Shown in pieces: positions 26,836 to 35,390 of a stretch of DNA of 36,944 bases (positions are counted from its first letter, which is position 1; each line of letters starts with the position of its first letter). The notes beneath the pieces are model-generated. The model did no database searches and was not told where the DNA came from. It worked only from the letters and a program-made list of their open reading frames with translations. This DNA comes from Solirubrobacterales bacterium (GTDB lineage Bacteria > Actinomycetota > Thermoleophilia > Solirubrobacterales > Solirubrobacteraceae): contig PMOY01000361.1 of the NCBI GenBank assembly GCA_003165655.1, positions 1 through 36,944 on the forward strand, in the 5' to 3' direction. A program made the translations under genes and the position numbers.

Positions 26836-27084
26836 TCAGTCCTCGAGGTGCTCGCTGTCAGCCTCGCCGTACACCGACTCCGCTGACTCCTCATCGGGCC
26901 CGGCGTCTCGCATGATCCGGGCCGGAGTGTGCTGGTCGCCGTGCGATGCATGGTCGATGAGATCCTGCTCCGCGAGCTCAAAGCCCTCGGACTGACCGCC
27001 TCCACCCTCATCCACGGCTCGTCGCTCCTCGCGATGGCGCTCGGCGCGAGACATGATCGGGTCTGCGGGCGTGTCGTCGTCCAT
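26836..27084 (-). CDS. Small acidic protein of unknown function
   Basis: MDDDTPADPIMSRAERHREERRAVDEGGGGQSEGFELAEQDLIDHASHGDQHTPARIMRDAGPDEESAESVYGEADSEHLED; coherent acidic composition. Confidence 0.65.
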   Translation of the reverse strand: MDDDTPADPIMSRAERHREERRAVDEGGGGQSEGFELAEQDLIDHASHGDQHTPARIMRDAGPDEESAESVYGEADSEHLED

Positions 27085-27263
27085 GCCCGGACTGTACTCC
27101 TCCCATATCAAGATTTCGAAGCGCCGAAAGGGGCGATCATTGGAATCTCATATGGAGAACGAAAGTTGGGCCAACCTTTCGACACGCTTCGCGTTTCTAC
27201 TGATCGTGGGGGTCGGCGGACGATTCGGTATTCCTCGTCGTCACGTGACGGTCTTGGGGGCGG

Positions 27264-27298
27264 CGGCGCCCCGGGTTAGGGATTCCCCCGGGGCGCCG
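27264..27298. other. Perfect stem-loop CGGCGCCCCGGG-N11-CCCGGGGCGCCG
   Basis: 12-bp perfect inverted repeat; no T-tract. Confidence 0.75.
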
Positions 27299-27562
27299 TC
27301 GGGCCGACCGTGATGTTCGGGTCGGCGGGGTTTCCGCGGTCTGCGTCGACCCGGGCACTTCGGTGCCGGGGCGGTCCCGAATGCGTGGTGCGTGCTGGGC
27401 GCTTCGGTGCATCGCTCGAGGTGCAGGAAGTGGCTGATCTTCGGGACGCGATTTCGCGGACCGAAGTTCAACCAACCTTTCTCCTCACTCAGGCGTTGAT
27501 GTAGGTGGGGGCTACTGGAAGTCGGCTTTTCCCAGGTCGTCGGATGTCGGCCACGGGAGACG

Positions 27563-27602
27563 CGGCGCCTCGAGGGAAGTCGCGTCTTCCTTCGGGGCGC
27601 CG
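27563..27602. other. Stem-loop CGGCGCCTCGAGGGAAG-TCGCGT-CTTCCTTCGGGGCGCCG
   Basis: 17-bp stem with two G-U-type wobbles, 6-nt loop; second copy of the 27264 hairpin. Confidence 0.75.
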
Positions 27603-27745
27603 TCCGGCCGACTGGCGCAGAAGGCGGGCGCGGGGGCCGTCTTGCCGGCGGGTGTGCTCGAGCCGAGGGTGCCTCGTACGACCTCTGCGGATATCGGCGA
27701 TGCAGTCTGCTGGACTCTCGCCGCCAGATAGCGAATAATGCGCGC

Positions 27746-29743
27746 ATGCGGGCGACGGCGGCAATCTCAAGCTTCCGCCAGGTGGGGGAGCTCAGGCTCC
27801 TCGTGGGTCAGACTGACGACCACCTGGTCGCGCAGGTGCGTGCCGGAGACGAGGCCGCTTTCGAGGCGATTTACGATCGATATGCTCGCGGCCTGCTCTC
27901 GTTTTGCACGCAGATGCTCGGGAGTCGCGAGGCGGCGGAGGACGCGCTGCAGCTGACCTTCGTCTCCGCGTATCGGGCGCTGTGTAGTGGGCAAAGCAAC
28001 ATCTCGCTGCGGCCCTGGCTGTACACGATCGCGCGCAATCGCTGCCTGTCTGAGCTGCGCACCCGGCGCGATGCCGTCAGCACGGATGGAATCGATGTCG
28101 ATCGACCATTCGACGGCCTCGCACACCAGGTCCAGCAGCGCGAGGAGCTACGCGAAATGCTGGAAGACCTGCAGCGGCTCCCGGCTGACCAGCGCGCGGC
28201 GCTGGTGCTGTTCGAGCTCGGCGACCACTCGCACCATGAAATTGCTCAGGTGCTGGGCGTGCGCCGGGAGAAAGTGAAGGCGCTCATCTTCCAAGCCCGC
28301 GAGGCGCTCGTGCGTAGCCGGCAGGCGAGGGATCGTCCGTGCGCGGAGATCCGGCAGCGGCTGGCAACGCTCCAAGGGCGGATCCTCCCCCGCAGCACGA
28401 CGCGCGCCCACATCGATCGCTGCCCGAGCTGCGCGGCGTTCGAGCACGAGGTCGGGCATCAGCGGACCGTGCTCGCGCTCGTTCTGCCCGTGATGCTGAC
28501 CGGCGAGCTCAAGGCGTCGGTGCTGGCCTCGGTGCTGGGGGGTGGCGGAGGTTCGGTTGCGGTCGGCGCCGGCGCCGGAGGCGGAGCAGTCGTCGCGGGT
28601 GGCGCGGGCGGCGCGGGCGCCGGAGGGAGCAGCGCCGTGGTGGCGGGTGGCGCGACAGCCGGAGGCAGTAGCGCCGGCGTCGCGGGTGGCGCGACCGCGG
28701 CCGGTGCCGCGACCGCCGGCCCGGTCGTCGCGAGCGTTGGCGCCGCGAGCAGCCTCGCCGGCGTTGGCGCAGGTGCGGCCAGCTCAGCGGTGGTCGCCGC
28801 CGCGCCGGTCGCGGCGGTCTCGACCGGGCTGGCCGCGGTGGGCACGGACTATGCCGGCACCGGGGTCGCTGGGCTGAGTGCAGCCGGGATCGTCACGAAG
28901 ATCCTCACCGCAGCCGTGATCGCGACCAGCGTCGCCGGAGTCAGCCGGGCCACCAGCCACCAGAGCCGACTGCCTTCAGTGCCGGCGCTGATTCAGCAGA
29001 CCCCGGTGACGCCCGCCCCCACCTCGTCCGCGTCGACGACGTCTGCGCCGAGCGATCCCACCTTGGTCGCCTCGACGACGTCTTCGGCGAGCGAGCCCGC
29101 GGCGAGCGACCCCAGCTCGATTACGCCGACGATGTCTTCGGCGGGCGGTGCCACCACGAGTGGATCGACGACGTCTCCGGCGGGCGGTGCCAGCACGAGT
29201 GGATCGACGACGTCCACGGCGAGCGATCCCACGGCGAGCGATCCGACGGCGAGCGATCCCGCGGCGAGCGATCCCGCGGCGAGTGATCCCGCCTCAAGTG
29301 ATCCGGCGGCGAGCACGGCGAGCGATCCGACGGCGAGCGATCCGACCGCGAGCGATCCCGCGGCGAGCGATCCCACCCCGAGCGGCGCTGACGCGAGTGG
29401 ATCGACGACGTCGACGGGGAGCGGTTCTGACGCGAGTGGATCGACGACGTCGACGGGGAGCGGTTCTGGCTCGAGCGGATCGACGACGTCGACGGGGAGT
29501 GGCGCTGGCTCGAGCGGATCGACGACGTCGACGGGGAGCAGCTCTGGCTCGACTCCGCCGACGACGTCCACAGCAAGCGATCCCGACTCGGCCGCGTCGA
29601 CGACGTCCACCGCGAGCGACCCGGACTCGACTGCGACGTCGACGTCCACGGCGAGCGACCCCGACTCGAGTGCGACATCGACGGCAAGCGACCCCGACTC
29701 GGCCGCCGTTTCCACCGACGCACCTGCAGACACCGACTCCTAG
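27746..29743 (+). CDS. ECF-type sigma factor fused to a zinc-finger region, Gly/Ala-rich membrane-like segment and long Ser/Thr/Asp/Pro repeat tail
   Basis: Sigma2: VRAGDEAAFEAIYDRYARGLLSFC...EDALQLTFVSAYRAL; sigma4: RLPADQRAALVLFELGDHSHHEIAQVLGVRREKVKALIFQAREAL; HIDRCPSC; repeats ASDPT and GSTTSTGSGSDAS. Confidence 0.85.
   Translation: MRATAAISSFRQVGELRLLVGQTDDHLVAQVRAGDEAAFEAIYDRYARGLLSFCTQMLGSREAAEDALQLTFVSAYRALCSGQSNISLRPWLYTIARNRCLSELRTRRDAVSTDGIDVDRPFDGLAHQVQQREELREMLEDLQRLPADQRAALVLFELGDHSHHEIAQVLGVRREKVKALIFQAREALVRSRQARDRPCAEIRQRLATLQGRILPRSTTRAHIDRCPSCAAFEHEVGHQRTVLALVLPVMLTGELKASVLASVLGGGGGSVAVGAGAGGGAVVAGGAGGAGAGGSSAVVAGGATAGGSSAGVAGGATAAGAATAGPVVASVGAASSLAGVGAGAASSAVVAAAPVAAVSTGLAAVGTDYAGTGVAGLSAAGIVTKILTAAVIATSVAGVSRATSHQSRLPSVPALIQQTPVTPAPTSSASTTSAPSDPTLVASTTSSASEPAASDPSSITPTMSSAGGATTSGSTTSPAGGASTSGSTTSTASDPTASDPTASDPAASDPAASDPASSDPAASTASDPTASDPTASDPAASDPTPSGADASGSTTSTGSGSDASGSTTSTGSGSGSSGSTTSTGSGAGSSGSTTSTGSSSGSTPPTTSTASDPDSAASTTSTASDPDSTATSTSTASDPDSSATSTASDPDSAAVSTDAPADTDS
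29218..29560 (+). repeat. In-frame tandem repeats inside the sigma tail: 15-bp (ASDPx) and 39-bp (GSTTSTGSGSxxS) units
   Basis: 39-bp units begin at 29399, 29438, 29477, 29516; 15-bp gcgagcgatcc(c/g)(a/g)c(g/c) array precedes them. Confidence 0.8.
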
Positions 29744-29827
29744 CCTCGCTCTCCGCGCCGCGCTTTCTTCGCAGTTACCGCGTCCCCATTTAGCGACGGT
29801 AGAGGGCCGGGCGGCACCATCAGTGCC

Positions 29828-30043
29828 ATGCATCCCGGTTACTGCCCCCAATGTAAAGAGCGAGTCACTCCGTTTGCCGCCGGCTGCGCGCTGTGCGGCG
29901 CTGACCTCGACCCGCGGCGTTGGCAGAAGCCTCCGTCGGTCGGCCAGCGCTTGTCCGCACGCCTCCCCGCGCGCCTCCCCGGACGCTGGCGACGCTCGCG
30001 CCTCGCTCAAGCAGCGAGCGTTTCGAAACACGGCGCCCGGTAA
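29828..30043 (+). CDS. Small zinc-ribbon protein
   Basis: MHPGYCPQCKERVTPFAAGCALCGADLDPRRW: CxxC...CxxC. Confidence 0.6.
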   Translation: MHPGYCPQCKERVTPFAAGCALCGADLDPRRWQKPPSVGQRLSARLPARLPGRWRRSRLAQAASVSKHGAR

Positions 30044-30150
30044 GCGGCGGGGGCGCAGGGCGCCCGCCAGGCTCCGGGGCTCACGAGGTCAGCGAGCTAG
30101 CGCGCGCCTTCCCAATCCCGGGAGCGCCCGTCTGAGACCCGCTGCCAGTC

Positions 30151-30588
30151 CTAGCCGCTCTCGACCGCGCGCCGGAGCACGTCGCGCAGCAGACGCTGGT
30201 CGGTAAGGGACAAACGCCCGATCGCTTCAGGCACCTTGGCCATGTGGCCGCGGACCCGCGTGCGGACGTCGGTTCCTGCCGGGGTGAGGACGACGTGCTT
30301 GACCCGGCGATCCTGGGCGTAGGGGCGGCGGGTGACCAGCCCGCGAGCCTCGAGGCGGTCGACGATGCCGGTGACGTTGGAGTTGTCACACGAGAGCATC
30401 ATCGCGAGCTCGTGCATCGGCATCGCCGTCCCGGGCTCCATCTTCATGAGGGCTCCGGCCTGGGCCGGATGCAGATCCAGCTCGGCTGCCGCAGCGAGGA
30501 AGCGGCGTCGTTCGGCGCCGAGCAACTGGCGCAGTATGTCCCAGGCCTCCTCGGCGGGTGAAAGCTGCGTCTGCGCGACCGTGGTCAT
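30151..30588 (-). CDS. MarR-family transcriptional regulator
   Basis: MHELAMMLSCDNSNVTGIVDRLEARGLVTRRPYAQDRRVKHVVLTPAG. Confidence 0.93.
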   Translation of the reverse strand: MTTVAQTQLSPAEEAWDILRQLLGAERRRFLAAAAELDLHPAQAGALMKMEPGTAMPMHELAMMLSCDNSNVTGIVDRLEARGLVTRRPYAQDRRVKHVVLTPAGTDVRTRVRGHMAKVPEAIGRLSLTDQRLLRDVLRRAVESG

Positions 30589-30600
30589 GACGGATGAAGT

Positions 30601-30619
30601 CTATTGACCTGGTCGATAG
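30601..30619. promoter_or_regulatory. Candidate MarR operator CTATTGAC-CTG-GTCGATAG
   Basis: 8-bp arms with one mismatch, in the divergent MarR/ABC intergenic region. Confidence 0.5.
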
Positions 30620-30653
30620 TTGACTACATCAAGGTTTGAGGTAGGGTGGGCGT

Positions 30654-31673
30654 GTGAGCGATGGCGCCGCAGCGATCGAGGTCGAGGAGCTGGTTCGTGA
30701 GTTCCGCAAGGGCCCGCGAGCGGTCGACGGCATCGACCTTGCTGTTTCCCCGGGCGAGATCTACGGTTTCCTCGGGCCCAACGGCGCAGGCAAGTCGACA
30801 ACCGTCCTGATGCTGACGACGTTGCTGCCGCCGACGAGCGGGCGTGCGCGCGTCGGCGGTTTTGACATCGTGCGCCAGGGCTCGCAGGTGCGCTCGACGA
30901 TCGGGGCCGCATTGCAGGAAGCCGCCTTGGACCCGATCCTCACCGCCCGGGAGCATCTGCTGCTGCAGGCAACGCTGCAAGGGATCGGAAAGGCGGAACG
31001 TAAAGTCAGGGCGAACGCGCTGCTCGAGCGTGTCGGCTTGACCGAGGCGGCCGATCGCCGTGTGGGCGGCTATTCGGGCGGCATGAAGCGGCGGCTCGAC
31101 TTGGCCTTGGCGCTCGTCCACGGGCCGCGGATCCTCTTCCTCGACGAGCCCACGACCGGTCTCGACCCCCAGAGCCGGGCCGCGCTATGGGAGGAAGTCG
31201 CGCGGCTCGCGCACGACGAGGGGATGACGGTCTTTCTGACGACCCAGTATCTCGAGGAGGCCGACGTACTGGCCGACCGGGTCGGCATCATCGACCACGG
31301 CAAGATCGTCGCCGAGGGCACGCCGGCACAGCTCAAAGCCGAGATCGGAAGTCCGAGCGTCGAGGTCTCGCCGGTCGACGGGGGTGCCGACGAGCTGCTT
31401 GCCGAGCTCCTGGCCGGCTTTGGCACGCCGACGCACAATGGCCGTGGCAGCGTGACGGTGCCATTGCCGGGAGGCGAAGCTCAGCTCGCTGAGATCGTCC
31501 GCGCGCTCGACCAGGCGGATCTCCACGTGGCGTCACTGCAACTGCATCAGCCGTCGCTTGACGACGTATTTCTCGCCAAGACGGGCCGCAAGCTGGAAGG
31601 AACCGCGGCAGAGACCGCTGATGAGCAGCCCGCACCCGGCGCACGCGGCCGCGGTCGTCGTCGTGGACGCTGA
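30654..31673 (+). CDS. ABC-2-type transporter ATP-binding protein (DrrA-like)
   Basis: GPNGAGKSTTV, YSGGMKRRLDLALALVHGPRILFLDEPTTGLDPQSR. Confidence 0.93.
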   Translation: MSDGAAAIEVEELVREFRKGPRAVDGIDLAVSPGEIYGFLGPNGAGKSTTVLMLTTLLPPTSGRARVGGFDIVRQGSQVRSTIGAALQEAALDPILTAREHLLLQATLQGIGKAERKVRANALLERVGLTEAADRRVGGYSGGMKRRLDLALALVHGPRILFLDEPTTGLDPQSRAALWEEVARLAHDEGMTVFLTTQYLEEADVLADRVGIIDHGKIVAEGTPAQLKAEIGSPSVEVSPVDGGADELLAELLAGFGTPTHNGRGSVTVPLPGGEAQLAEIVRALDQADLHVASLQLHQPSLDDVFLAKTGRKLEGTAAETADEQPAPGARGRGRRRGR

Positions 31674-31704
31674 GTGGTCGATGGCGATTCGTGGACGCTG
31701 ATTC

Positions 31705-32502
31705 GTGGACGCTGAGCTGAGCGCGGCCCCGGGACTGCTCGAGCAGATCGCCGCGGTGGCGCGCCGGTCGATTACGCGTACGCTGCGCCAGCGCGCGCTG
31801 CTCGTGTTCCCGCTGCTCTTTCCGTTGATCCTGTTTGCGATCAACGGCAGCTCACTCAGTGCCGCGACGAAGATTCCCGGCTTTCCCACCAGGAGCTACC
31901 GCGCCTTCGCCCTGGCCCTTCCCTTCATCCAGGGAGCGCTGTTCGTCGCGATCGCTACCGGCACCGACCTCGCTCGCGACATCGAGACCGGCTTCTTCAA
32001 CCGCCTCGCGCTGACCCCGCTGCGTGGCTCAGCACTCCTCGTCGGTCAACTCGGCGGCGCCCTCGTGCTGGCATGCATCCAATCGGTCGTCTATCTGCTC
32101 GTCGGACTCGCGACCGGCGTCGGCATCGCGAGCGGTGTCGCGGGCGCGTTCGTCCTCCTGGCGCTGTCGATCCTGATCTCCTTCGGATTCGCGAGCCTCG
32201 GTGCGCTGCTGGCTCTGCGCTTCGGCACCGGCGAGGCGGTCCAGGGGATCTTCCCCTTGCTCTTCGTCAGTGTGTTCCTGAGCTCCTCGAGCCTCCCGCG
32301 CAACGTGATCAAGGTCCACTGGTTTAAGGAGGTTGCGACATACAACCCGGTCTCCTACCTGATCGAAGGCGTCCGCAGCCTAATCATCACAGGGTGGGAC
32401 AGTCGGGCGCTGGCGCTCGGTTTCGGGTTCGCGGCGCTGCTCGTCATCATCACTCTCGGGCTCGCCAGCGCCGCGATGAAGACGAGGCTGGTGCGGACGT
32501 GA
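31705..32502 (+). CDS. ABC-2-type transporter permease
   Basis: Multi-TM; FPLLFPLILFAINGSSL, DIETGFFNRLALTPLRGSALLVGQ, NPVSYLIEGVRSL. Confidence 0.88.
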   Translation: MDAELSAAPGLLEQIAAVARRSITRTLRQRALLVFPLLFPLILFAINGSSLSAATKIPGFPTRSYRAFALALPFIQGALFVAIATGTDLARDIETGFFNRLALTPLRGSALLVGQLGGALVLACIQSVVYLLVGLATGVGIASGVAGAFVLLALSILISFGFASLGALLALRFGTGEAVQGIFPLLFVSVFLSSSSLPRNVIKVHWFKEVATYNPVSYLIEGVRSLIITGWDSRALALGFGFAALLVIITLGLASAAMKTRLVRT

Positions 32503-33269
32503 GGCGCTTTCTCTATGTGGCGCGGGGGGTTGGCTGGCGCTCGATCCACAACACGCTGGTCAGTCCCGCGATCCTCCTGCCTTCGATCATCTTTCCGCTG
32601 TTCTTCCTCGTGGCATTCGCCGGTGGACTCTCGCGGCTCGCCGATGTCCCGAGCTTCCACTACGCCCCCGGCTATACGTCATTCCAGTACGTGTTCGTGT
32701 TCCTCCAGTCGGCGGCGTTCGGAGGCGTGTTCACGGGCTTTGCCGTCGCGCGCGACTTCGAATCGGGATTCGCCCGGCGCCTCCTGCTGAGCGCTCCCCG
32801 CCGGAGCGGAATCATTGCCGGCTACGCCATCGGAGCCCTCCTGCGCTGGCTGATCACCGGCACCGTTGTGACGCTCGCTGCCCTGATCGCCGGGATGAAC
32901 GTCGATGGGACCCGGACCGACCTGCTGGGCCTGCTCGGACTCGGGATCCTCTTCAACTTTGTCGCGGCGCTGTGGGGGTGCGGTCTCGCGATGTTCCTTC
33001 GCACCGAGCAGGCGGGCGCGGTGATTCAGATGCCCGTGTTCGTCCTGCTGTTCCTGGCGCCGGTCTACGTCCCGCTGCCCCTGCTTACCGGCTGGATCCA
33101 CGACGTCGCCCGCCTCAACCCGGCCACCGTCGTGCTCGAAGCCGCGCGAGGGCTGCTCGCGGGCTCGCCGGTCAAGTTCGCGCTCGCGCTCGCCCTGCTC
33201 GCCGGCGCCGCGGCGTTGCTGGCGATCTTCGCCCGTCGCGGTCTGGCGTCGGCCGAACGCGCCGGCTAG
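32499..33269 (+). CDS. ABC-2-type transporter permease (second)
   Basis: GTG start overlapping previous stop; DFESGFARRLLLSAPRRSGIIAGY, RLNPATVVLEAARGLL. Confidence 0.88.
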   Translation: MRRFLYVARGVGWRSIHNTLVSPAILLPSIIFPLFFLVAFAGGLSRLADVPSFHYAPGYTSFQYVFVFLQSAAFGGVFTGFAVARDFESGFARRLLLSAPRRSGIIAGYAIGALLRWLITGTVVTLAALIAGMNVDGTRTDLLGLLGLGILFNFVAALWGCGLAMFLRTEQAGAVIQMPVFVLLFLAPVYVPLPLLTGWIHDVARLNPATVVLEAARGLLAGSPVKFALALALLAGAAALLAIFARRGLASAERAG

Positions 33270-33524
33270 CTGAGATCAGGCCGTCTGAACATGCTCACCA
33301 CGCAAGAAGTTCGTGATCGACCCGCACGGATTGATCAAGGCCTGATGATCTCCCGCCGGAGGCGCGCCGCAGGTCGGCCTGCTGCGCGCATCCGGGCTTC
33401 GCTCATCGCATTCGGGCTTTGCTCACCGGATCCGGTCAGCTGCTCAGCGCCGCGGCCATCGGTATAGATTGGGACGAGCTCGCGTTGCAGGCGGGCGGGC
33501 CGTGGTCAGACAGAGGAGGGAACT

Positions 33525-34988
33525 GTGAGCACAACCGTGAAGGCCGGGCAACTACTGATCGGCGGTGAGTGGGTCGAGCCGGTCTCGGGTGGGCAATTCG
33601 ACACACGCGATCCGGCGACCGGAGAGATCCTCGGCATGGTCGCCGAGGGGACGGCTGAGGACGTCGACCGCGCCGTCGCTGCGGCTCGCGCCGCGCTGCG
33701 CGATCCGGCTTGGCGCGATCTGCTTCCGGCGGCCCGCGCCCGGCTGCTGTGGCGGATGGGCGAGCTGATCGACGAGCATGCTGACGAGCTCGCCGAGCTG
33801 GAGACGCGTGACCAGGGCCAGCCGTTTGCCATCTCGCGCAACGTGAGCATTCCCGCGGCCGCCGAGCACTTCCGTTACTACGCGGGCTGGGTCACCAAGA
33901 TCGAGGGCGAGGTGCTGCCCAACTCGTTCCCTGGCACGCGCGTCTTCAACTACACCCGCCGTGAGCCTGTCGGCGTCTGCGGGCTGATCATTCCCTGGAA
34001 CTTCCCGCTGCTGATCGCGAGCTGGAAGATCGCGCCGGCGCTCGCCTGCGCCAACACCTGCGTCGTCAAGCCGGCCGAGCAGACTTCGCTGTCGATGCTG
34101 CGTCTCGCCGAGCTGGTGGCTCAGGCCGGTATCCCGCCGGGCGTGGTCAACGTGGTCACCGGCGACGGCGTAGCTGGTCAGGCGATTGCCGATCACCCCG
34201 ACGTCGACAAGGTCTCGTTCACCGGATCCACAGAGGTGGGTCGTTCGATCGTGCGTGCCTCGGCCGGCAACCTGAAGCGGGTCACGCTCGAGCTCGGCGG
34301 CCAGACGCCGGTCGTGGTTCTTGCCGATGCTGACCTCGAGGCCGCCGTGGCCGGAGCGCTTCAGGGCGCCCTGCTCAACAGCGGTCAGGTGTGTGCGGCG
34401 TACAGCCGCTTCTACGTGGACCGCTCCCGCGCGGAGGAGTTCGCCGCGCGTTGCGCCGGGGCGGTGGCAGCCATGAGGCTCGGCCCGGGGATGAACCCCG
34501 AGACACAGCTCGGACCGCTGGTCTCGGCGGAGCACCTCGACAAGGTCACGCGCATGGTGGCCCGCGGCCGCGAGGCCGGCGCCGACCTCGTGGCCGGGGG
34601 CGAGCGGGCCGGCGGGGAGCTCTCCGCCGGATTCTTCTACCGCCCCACCGTGCTCGCCAACGTCACCTCGGACATGCCGACAGCCCGCGAGGAGGTATTC
34701 GGGCCCGTGCTCTCGGTGCTGCCCTACGACGACCCGGCGGAGCTGGCCGACCTCGCCAACGGCACCGAGTACGGGCTGGCGGCGTCGATCTGGACGCGCG
34801 ACGTCGGCCGGGCGCACGAACTGGCTGCGCAGATCAGAGCGGGGACCGTGTGGGTGAACATGGCCAACCCGGTCGATGCCGGGTCCTCGTGGGGCGGTTT
34901 CAAGGCCAGCGGCTGGGGTCGTGAGATGGGGAAGTACGCACTCGAGCTCTACACCGAGCTCAAGAGCGTCTGGGTGGCGCTTGACTGA
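33525..34988 (+). CDS. Aldehyde dehydrogenase family protein
   Basis: IIPWNFPLLIASWKIAPALACANTCVVKPAEQT, VSFTGSTEVGRSI, LELGGQTPVVV, NSGQVCAAYSRFYV. Confidence 0.95.
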   Translation: MSTTVKAGQLLIGGEWVEPVSGGQFDTRDPATGEILGMVAEGTAEDVDRAVAAARAALRDPAWRDLLPAARARLLWRMGELIDEHADELAELETRDQGQPFAISRNVSIPAAAEHFRYYAGWVTKIEGEVLPNSFPGTRVFNYTRREPVGVCGLIIPWNFPLLIASWKIAPALACANTCVVKPAEQTSLSMLRLAELVAQAGIPPGVVNVVTGDGVAGQAIADHPDVDKVSFTGSTEVGRSIVRASAGNLKRVTLELGGQTPVVVLADADLEAAVAGALQGALLNSGQVCAAYSRFYVDRSRAEEFAARCAGAVAAMRLGPGMNPETQLGPLVSAEHLDKVTRMVARGREAGADLVAGGERAGGELSAGFFYRPTVLANVTSDMPTAREEVFGPVLSVLPYDDPAELADLANGTEYGLAASIWTRDVGRAHELAAQIRAGTVWVNMANPVDAGSSWGGFKASGWGREMGKYALELYTELKSVWVALD

Positions 34989-35006
34989 GCCTGCGTCGGG
35001 GCGGCT

Positions 35007-35390
35007 CTATCCGGCTTTCCTGAGGTGCTGGTCGATGGTCCCGTCGGCGAGCGCGGCCTCGCCGAGGTGAGTGATGCGCCAGACCGGCAATCGCGAGTAT
35101 GAGATCGAGGAGACGAGGTCAGCGCGCTCGAGACTCTCCAGAGCTTTGGTCACACATCCAAAGAGCTGCATGGCCTGCTGGTTCCCGGCACCGGGAAAGC
35201 CCCTGAGGAGGTCGTTGCACAGCAGTTGGACTCGCACACTGGACCCCGGCTTGACGCCGTTCGGTCCCAAGCCCGGCAGCACTAACATGGCCAGATCTTC
35301 GGCGCTGAGCGCCTTGAGGCGCTTGATCTCGACCTGGGCTGCAGCCTCCTCCGCCACCTTCTTCTCGCTCTTGCGGAATAGCGGCGACAT
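35007..35390 (-). CDS. Hypothetical protein, about 127 aa
   Basis: MSPLFRKSEKKVAEEAAAQVEIKRLKALSAEDLAMLVLPGLGPNG...; coherent protein, possible winged-helix-like C-terminus. Confidence 0.55.
   Translation of the reverse strand: MSPLFRKSEKKVAEEAAAQVEIKRLKALSAEDLAMLVLPGLGPNGVKPGSSVRVQLLCNDLLRGFPGAGNQQAMQLFGCVTKALESLERADLVSSISYSRLPVWRITHLGEAALADGTIDQHLRKAG

Larger units (their letters stand above)
27160..27660. repeat. Two diverged tandem copies of a structured intergenic element (about 300-bp period)
   Basis: Both copies carry ccaacctttc (27171-27180; 27472-27481) followed 91-93 nt later by a cggcgcc...ggcgccg hairpin and then tc(g/c)ggccgac. Confidence 0.55.

Noticed and set aside
27264-27298. 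Intrinsic terminator
   Set aside because: Strong stem but no T-tract, and the flanking genes diverge from this gap.
29218-29560. CRISPR-like regular repeats
   Set aside because: No unique spacers; units are in-frame coding repeats of 15 and 39 bp.
28993-29733. Minus-strand repetitive ORF (SGSLAVDV repeats)
   Set aside because: Complement of the tandem repeats in the sigma-factor tail; a shadow ORF.
33350-33430. Imperfect 20-bp tandem repeat (catccgggcttcgctcat/cattcgggctttgctcac)
   Set aside because: Only two short copies in spacer; insufficient evidence for function.
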